Shown in pieces: positions 1-7,141 of a stretch of DNA of 40,055 nucleotides; the first letter of the stretch is position 1, and the number at the start of each line of letters is the position of its first letter. Below the pieces are notes generated by a model, which had not been told where the DNA came from, made no database searches, and saw nothing but the letters and a program-made list of their open reading frames with translations. Source of the stretch: Actinomycetota bacterium. GTDB lineage: Bacteria > Actinomycetota > Acidimicrobiia > Acidimicrobiales > VFJN01. A program made the position numbers and the translations under genes. The stretch is from positions 1 through 40,055 of the forward strand of contig VFJN01000054.1 in NCBI GenBank assembly GCA_009886035.1. The letters run 5' to 3'.

Positions 1-557
1 ACCGACGACGGGATCCGAATGGAACCGCCACCATCGGATCCGGTGCACAGCGGAACGAGCCCCGCCGCCAGGGCGGCCGACGAACCACCGGAGGAACCCC
101 CCGCCGAGTAGGCCAGATTCCACGGATTGCTCGTGTCCCCAAAGAGGGGGTTCGTGGTGTCGCCTTTGTGTCCCAGTTCGGGGGTGTTCGTCTTGCCGAT
201 CACCACACACCCCGCCGCTTTGAGGCGCCCCACCAGCACAGAGTCGGTCTCCGCAATGGCGCTATCGGCGTACACCACCGACCCCTGCGTCGTCCGGAAC
301 CCGGCGGCATCTTCGAGATCCTTCACCCCGATGGGGATCCCGGCCAGCGGACCCACGTCCTCGCCCGCCGCCAGTCGCTCATCGATGCGGGCCGCCTCCG
401 CCAAGGCCGCTTCGCCCTCCACCGACACGAACGCGTTGACCACCGGATTGAACTGATCGATCCGCGCCAGGGCCGCTTCGGTAACTTCGCGGGCCGACGT
501 GCGTTTAGCCCTTACATCAGCCGCCAGAGCGGCCACGGTGACGTGACGAAAGTCCAT
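1..557 (-). CDS. Amidase (amidase-signature/GatA-like), N-terminal part, truncated by window start
   Basis: Minus-strand reading from ATG at 557 gives MDFRHVTVAALAADVRAKRTSAREVTEAALARIDQFNPVVNAFVSV...PLAGIPIGVKDLEDAAG...SAGGSSGGSSAALAAGLVPLCTGSDGGGSIRIPSS, containing the Gly/Ser-rich amidase signature. Confidence 0.9.
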   Translation of the reverse strand, partial: MDFRHVTVAALAADVRAKRTSAREVTEAALARIDQFNPVVNAFVSVEGEAALAEAARIDERLAAGEDVGPLAGIPIGVKDLEDAAGFRTTQGSVVYADSAIAETDSVLVGRLKAAGCVVIGKTNTPELGHKGDTTNPLFGDTSNPWNLAYSAGGSSGGSSAALAAGLVPLCTGSDGGGSIRIPSS

Positions 558-593
558 AAGAGAAGAACTTAGAACGCCCGACCACCCGCCCGC

Positions 594-1523
594 TCAATAT
601 CCCGTGTCCACATCCACCGGACCCACTAGGACCTCAGCGGCCAACCATCGGCCCACGTTCTCCCGAATCCGCTCACTCAGGAGGGGAATCGCCATGGCAA
701 TCGTGTTGGCAGAATGGGGCGTAATGATGCAGCGCGGCTCGCTCCAGAGCGGATGATCGCGCGGCAATGGCTCTGGCTCCGTGACGTCGAGAGCCGCCCC
801 CCCAATCCCGCCGGCGGCCAGCACCGCGACGAGGTCCTCGGTCACGATGTGCCCACCGCGGGCCACGTTCACCACCCATGCCTCCGGGGCCAACAACCCC
901 AGCCGACGGCGGTCGATGAGCCCACGAGTTTCCGGGGTGAGAGCCAACGCCAACACCACCAGACGTGCCCCCGCCAATGCGTCGTCCACATCAGCGAGGC
1001 CCACCACCCGAGTCGCCCCCTCCATCGCACACGGGGTTCGGCGCACCACGGTGACGTCGCATCCAAACGGCCCCAACAGGCGCAGCAAACTCTCGGCAAT
1101 CCCCCCGCCTCCGAGAATCACCACTCGTGCACCGAGCAGGTTCGTGCCCGACGCCGGCGTCCACTCCGATGCCCGTCCGTAGTGCGCCACCTGCCGAAGC
1201 CCCGCCAAGGCCAAAGCCAGCGCATGCTCCGCCACGGGCTCCGCGTAGATGCCCTTCCCGCAGGTCCAGAGGCGGTGCCGGTGGGCTTGGAACACCTCGC
1301 GATAGGGCTCCACCCCCGCCCACGGCAGTTGTATCCATTCGATGTGGGGACACTCCAGCAACAGCCGGTGGAGACCCTCGGGATCGTTGGGGTCTGCCCA
1401 CACCAGCCCACTGGCATCCGACGGCACCACCACCGTGCCTCCACCCGCCCGCACCGCCTCACCCAACCAGTTCCCCGTACCCTCCGGGGCCAACGCGATA
1501 CGAGATCGATCACTCACAGTCAT
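594..1523 (-). CDS. D-isomer-specific 2-hydroxyacid dehydrogenase family protein
   Basis: 309 aa; Rossmann motif VVILGGGGIAESLLRLLGPFG and C-terminal signature VVNVARGGHIVTEDLVAVL...ALDVTEPEPLPRDHPLW. Confidence 0.88.
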   Translation of the reverse strand: MTVSDRSRIALAPEGTGNWLGEAVRAGGGTVVVPSDASGLVWADPNDPEGLHRLLLECPHIEWIQLPWAGVEPYREVFQAHRHRLWTCGKGIYAEPVAEHALALALAGLRQVAHYGRASEWTPASGTNLLGARVVILGGGGIAESLLRLLGPFGCDVTVVRRTPCAMEGATRVVGLADVDDALAGARLVVLALALTPETRGLIDRRRLGLLAPEAWVVNVARGGHIVTEDLVAVLAAGGIGGAALDVTEPEPLPRDHPLWSEPRCIITPHSANTIAMAIPLLSERIRENVGRWLAAEVLVGPVDVDTGY

Positions 1524-1573
1524 CGCCCGATCCTAGGGAACACTCCCCCGGCGGCACTCCTTCACCCGCTCGG

Positions 1574-1762
1574 TCAGTCGCAACACGAATCGCGCCAGCC
1601 ACAACCGCACCGGTAGTGAGCGTGCTCGGGACGCATCTCACCGCCGCACAGCGGGCAACACGGGAACGTCCCCATCGGATCACGGTTGATCACACACCGC
1701 CGCGGCGCCGGACCGGCCGCATCTCCAAAGGGCAACTGCAACTCCTCGAACTCCACCGGCAT
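1574..1762 (-). CDS. Small Cys-rich zinc-ribbon-like protein (about 62 aa; a shorter start at 1675 is possible)
   Basis: In-frame C-terminus of the 1574..1999 ORF: MPVEFEELQLPFGDAAGPAPRRCVINRDPMGTFPCCPLCGGEMRPEHAHYRCGCGWRDSCCD; clustered CxxC-type cysteines; TATCCT sits 8 nt upstream of the ATG. Confidence 0.55.
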   Translation of the reverse strand: MPVEFEELQLPFGDAAGPAPRRCVINRDPMGTFPCCPLCGGEMRPEHAHYRCGCGWRDSCCD

Positions 1763-1801
1763 AAGCGCCAAGGATACGGGCTCGCCCCCGCTCCCGGCCG
1801 G

Positions 1802-3133
1802 ATGGCAGGCTGCGACGCCATGCCGCTTGATGTTCCCCTGCCGAACCCATCGCCGGAGTCTGCCGAGGACGCCGTGGATGCGCTGATCGACGGCGACCGC
1901 GTCCTGCGCCCCGGACCGGCCCGGGCCGCCCTGCGGCACCCCGTGTTCCGCCGTGTGTTCATCGGCGCGTTCCTCTCCAACATCGGCAACTGGATGCAAA
2001 ACGTGGTCCTCGGCGCCATCGCCTACGACCTCACCGGATCAGCCAAGTTTGTGGGGCTCTTGGCCTTCGCCCAACTCGGCCCCCTGCTGTTCTTCTCCCT
2101 GATCGGCGGCGTCCTCGCCGACATCTTCGACCGGCGCCGCCTTCTCATTCTCGTCACCGCACTGCAATCGTTACTGTCGCTCGTGCTGGCGTGGGAGGTC
2201 CTCGTCGACGATCCTTCACCCGCCAACCTGGTGATCACGGTGTTCCTCATCGGCTTGTGTAACGCCGTCTTTGGACCTACCTACGGCGCCCTGCTCCCGG
2301 CCCTCGTCGGCCGAGCCGACCTCCCCGGCGCGATCTCACTGAACTCGGCCCAGATGAACGGTTCACGGGTCATCGGGCCGGCGATCGGGGCAGTGGTGCT
2401 GTCCAGTTTCGGCGCGTCGTGGGTGTTCATCATCAACGCCGCGTCCTATCTGCTCGTCATCTGGGCCCTCATCACCGTGACGTTGCCCGCTCCCGCGATC
2501 GACACATCGGGGCCGCGTGGCCTCAGTCGCATCGCCGAAGGATTCCGAGCCGCTCGGCGAGACCGTGTCGTGAGCCGCAGTCTCGTGATCATCTTTACCT
2601 TTTCCCTGATCTCGCTCGTCTTCATCCCCCAGCTCCCCACCCTGGCCGACCGGAACCTCGGCATGGCCCCCCAAAGCCCGGAATACGGCTACCTCTACGC
2701 CTGCTTCGGCTTCGGCGCGCTCCTGGGCGCCATTTCCATCGGCACCGTGCTGGCGTCCCACAACCTCGAACGGATCGTGCGGATGAGCCTCGTGGCCTTC
2801 GCCGTCTTTCTCTCCATCTTCGCCTTGCTCCGCAGTCCTGTCCTGGCCTACCCCCTCATCATGTTGGTGGGGCTGGCGTACTTCGCCATGGTCACCTCGC
2901 TGTCCACCGTCTTCCAGCAACGGCTCGACGACGTCAGTCGCGGCCGCGTGATGGCGCTGTGGATCATGGGCTTCGGCGGCACCGTCCCCATCGGCGGATT
3001 GTTGGCCGGCGTCGCAATCGAGGCGTTCTCGGTGACCGCCGTGGTGCTCGTGGGGGCGGGGGTCGCCCTCGGCCTCGCCGCCTATGCCGATCTCTCTCCG
3101 GGGCCCGAGGCACCCCCACCGCCGCAAGCCTGA
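1802..3133 (+). CDS. MFS transporter (EntS/MFS_3-like exporter)
   Basis: RHPVFRRVFIGAFLSNIGNWMQNVVLGAIAYDLTGSAKFVGLLAFAQLGPLLFFSLIGGVLADIFDRRRLL and many hydrophobic helices; start placed at ATG 1802 because the upstream ORF extension runs antisense to other genes. Confidence 0.88.
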   Translation: MAGCDAMPLDVPLPNPSPESAEDAVDALIDGDRVLRPGPARAALRHPVFRRVFIGAFLSNIGNWMQNVVLGAIAYDLTGSAKFVGLLAFAQLGPLLFFSLIGGVLADIFDRRRLLILVTALQSLLSLVLAWEVLVDDPSPANLVITVFLIGLCNAVFGPTYGALLPALVGRADLPGAISLNSAQMNGSRVIGPAIGAVVLSSFGASWVFIINAASYLLVIWALITVTLPAPAIDTSGPRGLSRIAEGFRAARRDRVVSRSLVIIFTFSLISLVFIPQLPTLADRNLGMAPQSPEYGYLYACFGFGALLGAISIGTVLASHNLERIVRMSLVAFAVFLSIFALLRSPVLAYPLIMLVGLAYFAMVTSLSTVFQQRLDDVSRGRVMALWIMGFGGTVPIGGLLAGVAIEAFSVTAVVLVGAGVALGLAAYADLSPGPEAPPPPQA

Positions 3134-3173
3134 CCCACCCGGGCTCGAGCCCCGGCTTCACGAGGGTGCGCCC

Positions 3174-4472
3174 TCAGCCCAGCAGGGCGGCGGCCAGGCG
3201 TTCGAGCCCGGCCACCCGGCTGCCCTTCACCAACACGGCATCGCCGTCTCCCAAGGCCCCCAGCGCTGCCTGCGCGGCATCGAGGTCGGCCACGTTCTCG
3301 CCCCCGTAGCCCGGCGCCGCCACCGCAATCAGCTGGATCCCCAGCTCCGCCGCCAACTCGCCGATGGCGCGATGCTCCGCCAATGAACCCTCGCCCAGTT
3401 CGGCCATCACCCCCAACACCGCGACCCGCCGCCGGGCGGGCAGGGCCGCCAGAGCGCGCAAGGCCGCCGCCACCGACGTGGGGTTGGCGTTGTAGGAATC
3501 GTTGAGCACCCGCGCGCCCCCCGCCGCCGTGTCCAGTTCCATCCGCCAGGGCGAAAGTTCTCCGGTCTCCAGCCCCACCACTACCGCCGCCAGATCCTCT
3601 CCCGCAGCCAGGGCCGCGGCGGCGGCGGCCAATGCGTTGTCCACCTGATGCAGGCCCCGCGCCCGCAGCACCACCTCGGCGCGGCCCCAGGGTGAAACAA
3701 GCCAGAACCGCGGCCGTAAGTCCTCGGCCACCACAATGGATTCCGCCGCCACGTCACCCCCGCTCCCAAAGGTGACCACCCGGGCCACCGTGCGCTCCGC
3801 CATGGCCAGCACCAATGGATCGGCGGCGTAGAGCACCGCAACGCCCGATGCCGGCAGCGCTTCCACCAGTTCGCCCTTGGCTCGCGCCACCTCCGCCAGA
3901 GTGCCGAACACCTCCGTGTGCGCGGCGGCCACCCGGGTGATCACCCCAATAGTGGGCGACGCCATGACGCACAGGTGCGCAATGTGGCCCACCCCGCGCG
4001 CACCCATCTCCACCACCACCGCCTCGGTGCCTTCGGGGGCATTCAACAAGGTAAGGGGCACCCCCAACTCGTTGTTGAACGATCGGGTACTCGCCGTGGT
4101 GGGCCATTGCTGGGCCAGCGCGGCGGCGAGCAGATCCTTCACCGAGGTCTTGCCCACCGATCCCGTTACCGCCACCACCCGATCCGGCAACCGGGTGCGG
4201 GCGTAACCGCCGGCGACCCCCAAGGCGGCCAACGTGTCGGGCACCACAATGGCGCTGCCCCCGCGGCGAGAACCGGCGGTGAGATAGGCGGCCGCTCCGT
4301 TGGCCAGAGCCTCATCGATGAAATCGTGACCGTCGCGTTCCGCCACGATCGGCACGAACAACTGACCGGGGGTAACCGACCGCGAATCCTGCGTCGCGCC
4401 ATCGCAGACCACGTCAGGACCCTCGAGCGTTCCGTGGATGGCCCCGGCAAGGTCACTGGTACGGATAAGCAT
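3174..4472 (-). CDS. murF: UDP-N-acetylmuramoyl-tripeptide--D-alanyl-D-alanine ligase
   Basis: MLIRTSDLAGAIHGTLEG...DSRSVTPGQLFVPIVAERDGHDFIDEAL...VVAVTGSVGKTSVKDLLAAAL...NNELGVPLTLL; Mur ligase ATP-binding motif; ATG at 4472. Confidence 0.92.
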   Translation of the reverse strand: MLIRTSDLAGAIHGTLEGPDVVCDGATQDSRSVTPGQLFVPIVAERDGHDFIDEALANGAAAYLTAGSRRGGSAIVVPDTLAALGVAGGYARTRLPDRVVAVTGSVGKTSVKDLLAAALAQQWPTTASTRSFNNELGVPLTLLNAPEGTEAVVVEMGARGVGHIAHLCVMASPTIGVITRVAAAHTEVFGTLAEVARAKGELVEALPASGVAVLYAADPLVLAMAERTVARVVTFGSGGDVAAESIVVAEDLRPRFWLVSPWGRAEVVLRARGLHQVDNALAAAAAALAAGEDLAAVVVGLETGELSPWRMELDTAAGGARVLNDSYNANPTSVAAALRALAALPARRRVAVLGVMAELGEGSLAEHRAIGELAAELGIQLIAVAAPGYGGENVADLDAAQAALGALGDGDAVLVKGSRVAGLERLAAALLG

Positions 4473-4511
4473 CGCCCCGAGTCTCGCAGGCCGTCCTCCT
4501 ATGCTTGGGGC

Positions 4512-5585
4512 ATGCCCGATCGTGTGCGTCTCGTGGTCCTCTTCGGTGGCCAGTCCGCCGAACACGACGTCTCCTGCGTCTCGGGATGGCACGTGCTGCG
4601 CGCCGCCAACCGGGATCGCTACCAACTCGAGGCCATCGGCATCGATCGCCAAGGCATCTGGCGCCAGGCCGACGACCCCACCACCGCCCCCGAGGCCGGC
4701 GGGGGAACCCATGATCACCTCTCCGCCGTCGGCTCCCCCATCAACCCGATGGTCGCCCTGGCCCCGCAGGCGGGCCAGCCCGCACTCACCGTGGTGCTCC
4801 CGGTGCTCCACGGCCCCGGCGGCGAAGACGGGACAGTGCAGGGTCTGCTCGAAATGGCCAACGTGCCGTTTGTGGGTGCGGGGGTACTGGGCTCCGCGCT
4901 GTGCATGGACAAACTGAAGGCCAAAGATGTGCTCGCCGCCCACGGAATGCCCCAGGTTCCCTGGATCGGGCTGCGAGAAGGCGACTGCGCCGAGGTGGTG
5001 GCCCTCGCGCGGGCCGCCGGGCTGCAGTATCCGTTGTTCGTGAAGCCCGCCAACCTCGGATCATCCGTGGGGGTGAGCCGCGCCACCGACGAAGCGGCCC
5101 TGGAGATCGCCACTGCACTGGCGGTCAGGTACGACGAATGGATCGTGGTGGAGGAGAGCGCCCACGGACGCGAAATCGAAGTGGCGGTGCTGGGGAACAC
5201 CGAGCCGCAGGCCTCGGTGCCCGGCGAGATCATCCCGGCGGGGGACTTCTACGACTACAACGACAAGTACCTCAACGGCGCCGCCGACCTCATTATCCCC
5301 GCCGACCTGCCGCCCACTACGAGCGAGGAAATCCGCCGCCTGGCCGTGGCCGCCTTCACGATCCTGCGGGTCGATGGGATGGCCAGGGTCGATTTCTTCT
5401 ACGAACCCGACGGACGCGGCCTGCTCATCAACGAGGTCAACACGATCCCCGGCTTCACCCCTATTTCCATGTATCCCAAGCTCTGGGCGGCCACGGGCGT
5501 TCCCTACGACGCACTCATCGACGAGTTGGTGCGCCTCGCCCTCGATCGCCACGCCCGTCGATCACGCTTTTCCACCACGCGCTGA
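4512..5585 (+). CDS. ddl: D-alanine--D-alanine ligase
   Basis: MPDRVRLVVLFGGQSAEHDVSCVSG...FVKPANLGSSVGVSRATDEAAL...GMARVDFFYEPDGRGLLINEVNTIPGFTPISMYPKLW. Confidence 0.95.
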   Translation: MPDRVRLVVLFGGQSAEHDVSCVSGWHVLRAANRDRYQLEAIGIDRQGIWRQADDPTTAPEAGGGTHDHLSAVGSPINPMVALAPQAGQPALTVVLPVLHGPGGEDGTVQGLLEMANVPFVGAGVLGSALCMDKLKAKDVLAAHGMPQVPWIGLREGDCAEVVALARAAGLQYPLFVKPANLGSSVGVSRATDEAALEIATALAVRYDEWIVVEESAHGREIEVAVLGNTEPQASVPGEIIPAGDFYDYNDKYLNGAADLIIPADLPPTTSEEIRRLAVAAFTILRVDGMARVDFFYEPDGRGLLINEVNTIPGFTPISMYPKLWAATGVPYDALIDELVRLALDRHARRSRFSTTR

Positions 5586-5613
5586 AGGTGCCACCGACGG
5601 CAGGCGGCGCCCC

Positions 5614-6417
5614 TCAGTCCGGCCGACAGATGAAGTAGTGCTGGATGATGGGGAGCTCGGGCGGGTGGAGAGCCTCGACCCGCCAGCCGGAACCATCGAT
5701 GAGCTCGCGGGCAAAGCGCTCCGAGTACACGGCCTCCATCATCGGTCGGTCGGGCAGGCGATCGACGAAGTCGGGGATGTCGGTGCCCCGCGCCTGCCGC
5801 TCGGCGATTGCCTCCAGGACGGCCGGGTCGCCCGCCTCGGCCCGTCGCTGTACCTCCCGGCTGAAGGCGTCCTGCCGGCTCGGGTCGATGCCTTCGTCCA
5901 CAAAGAGCGAGAACAGGAGTCGTCCATCATCGGCGATGTGGGGCCGGAGCACCTTGAGCATGGCTCGATAGTCGTGCGGAGCCAGGTGAGTGAACACCGA
6001 GAAGAGCGAGATGAGGCCGAACTGCTCGTCGGGTATCGGGAGTCGGTCATACGACTCGAGCGGTTGTCCGGTGGGGTTGTACAGGTCGTTGTGGGCATCG
6101 AGGTGGTGGAACGAGAAGCGGGGGTCATGCACGCTCGTGCCAAGGAAGGCAACGATGTCTGCGTCGGTGTCGACGCCGACATAGCGACCTATCGGAAGGT
6201 CGTGGTTGATGATCGCCGCCGTGAATTTCGTCCCGCACCCGACATCGAGCAACGACGTCGTCGAGAGGTCAGCCTGACCGGAAGACCGGGCCAGCAGATC
6301 AATCAGCCGGAAGGCGTTCCGCAGCCACTCGTCGTCGTTACGTCGCTTGCCGCGCCGCCACTTGGGCGGCACCGACAACTGATCCGCCCCGTCCGCACCC
6401 GTGGTCTCTCCGTCCAT
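5614..6417 (-). CDS. Class I SAM-dependent methyltransferase
   Basis: 267 aa; TTSLLDVGCGTKFTAAIINHDLPIGRYVGVDTDADIVAFL (SAM motif I). Confidence 0.8.
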   Translation of the reverse strand: MDGETTGADGADQLSVPPKWRRGKRRNDDEWLRNAFRLIDLLARSSGQADLSTTSLLDVGCGTKFTAAIINHDLPIGRYVGVDTDADIVAFLGTSVHDPRFSFHHLDAHNDLYNPTGQPLESYDRLPIPDEQFGLISLFSVFTHLAPHDYRAMLKVLRPHIADDGRLLFSLFVDEGIDPSRQDAFSREVQRRAEAGDPAVLEAIAERQARGTDIPDFVDRLPDRPMMEAVYSERFARELIDGSGWRVEALHPPELPIIQHYFICRPD

Positions 6418-6511
6418 CCCTCCACCTTAGGTATCCGTCCACCATCCACCCCGCCCGGCGGTGGTCTCGAGTCGGGCACCCGCCCGGACCGACCACGACG
6501 AATCGCCCGTC

Positions 6512-7099
6512 TCACGGCTCCAGCGCCGCCCGCAGGAGCGACAGCAGCTCATCGCGCCGTCGCAGCAGCGACGGGAGGGTGGGTTCCTCGCCGAAGGCCC
6601 GGAGGACGTCGACCTCCGTCGCCATCCCCGTCACCATCGAGTACGCCGCGAGCAGCAGGAGCCGCGGCTCATGATGCTGCATCCGCCCGGCATCCATCTC
6701 CGCCTGGAGGAACGCAGAGGCCCGCTCGATGAGAGGCTCGATGCGGGCCAGGAGACGGGTGGACGAGGGCGGCCCCAGGCGGGCCACCTCGCGCAAGACG
6801 CCGAGTATCGCCGGATGGCGAGCGGCCAGGCGGAACATGGCCCGCACCATGGCGTCGACCCGGCCGAACCCATCCGACGCGCCGTCCAACCCGCGGACGA
6901 GACGATAGGTCACCTCGTCGGCACACCGATCGACCACGGCCTCGAGCAGCGCATCCTTGGAAGGGAACCAGTAGAGGATCGTCTGCTTGCGGATCCCGAT
7001 CTCACCGGCCAGGTCGTCGAGTGACGTGGCTTCGTAACCGCGGGTGCCAAAGGCCGTCATGGCCTCCTCGAGGATCCGCTCCGCCGTGGTGTCTGCCAC
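6512..7099 (-). CDS. TetR/AcrR family transcriptional regulator
   Basis: 195 aa; MADTTAERILEEAMTAFGTRGYEATSLDDLAGEIGIRKQTILYWFPSKDALLEAVVDR is a classic TetR HTH. Confidence 0.92.
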   Translation of the reverse strand: MADTTAERILEEAMTAFGTRGYEATSLDDLAGEIGIRKQTILYWFPSKDALLEAVVDRCADEVTYRLVRGLDGASDGFGRVDAMVRAMFRLAARHPAILGVLREVARLGPPSSTRLLARIEPLIERASAFLQAEMDAGRMQHHEPRLLLLAAYSMVTGMATEVDVLRAFGEEPTLPSLLRRRDELLSLLRAALEP

Positions 7100-7114
7100 T
7101 CCACCTCCCGTCCT

Positions 7115-7134
7115 TGTCTACCAAATGGTAGACA
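7115..7134. promoter_or_regulatory. Perfect inverted repeat TGTCTACCA-AA-TGGTAGACA, likely TetR operator between divergent genes
   Basis: Read directly: 9-bp arms, 2-bp spacer, between the TetR start (7099) and the acyl-CoA reductase start (7142). Confidence 0.75.
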
Positions 7135-7141
7135 GACCTGC

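Noticed and set aside
1127-1801. Upstream extension of the MFS ORF (668-aa version)
   Set aside because: Pro/Arg/Thr-rich low-complexity translation antisense to the dehydrogenase and zinc-ribbon genes; the MFS domain starts after ATG 1802.
3138-3154. CCGGGCTCGAGCCCCGG palindrome after the MFS gene as a terminator
   Set aside because: A 12-bp palindrome without a loop or T-tract; may contribute to convergent termination but evidence is weak.
3918-4511. N-terminal extension of the Ddl ORF, and of MurF on the other strand (4473-4943)
   Set aside because: Each extension overlaps the other gene antisense and lacks family-like sequence; normal N-termini begin at 4512 and 4472.
5374-6732. 452-aa plus-strand ORF
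   Set aside because: Overlaps ddl out of frame and the methyltransferase antisense; Arg/Pro-rich without motifs.
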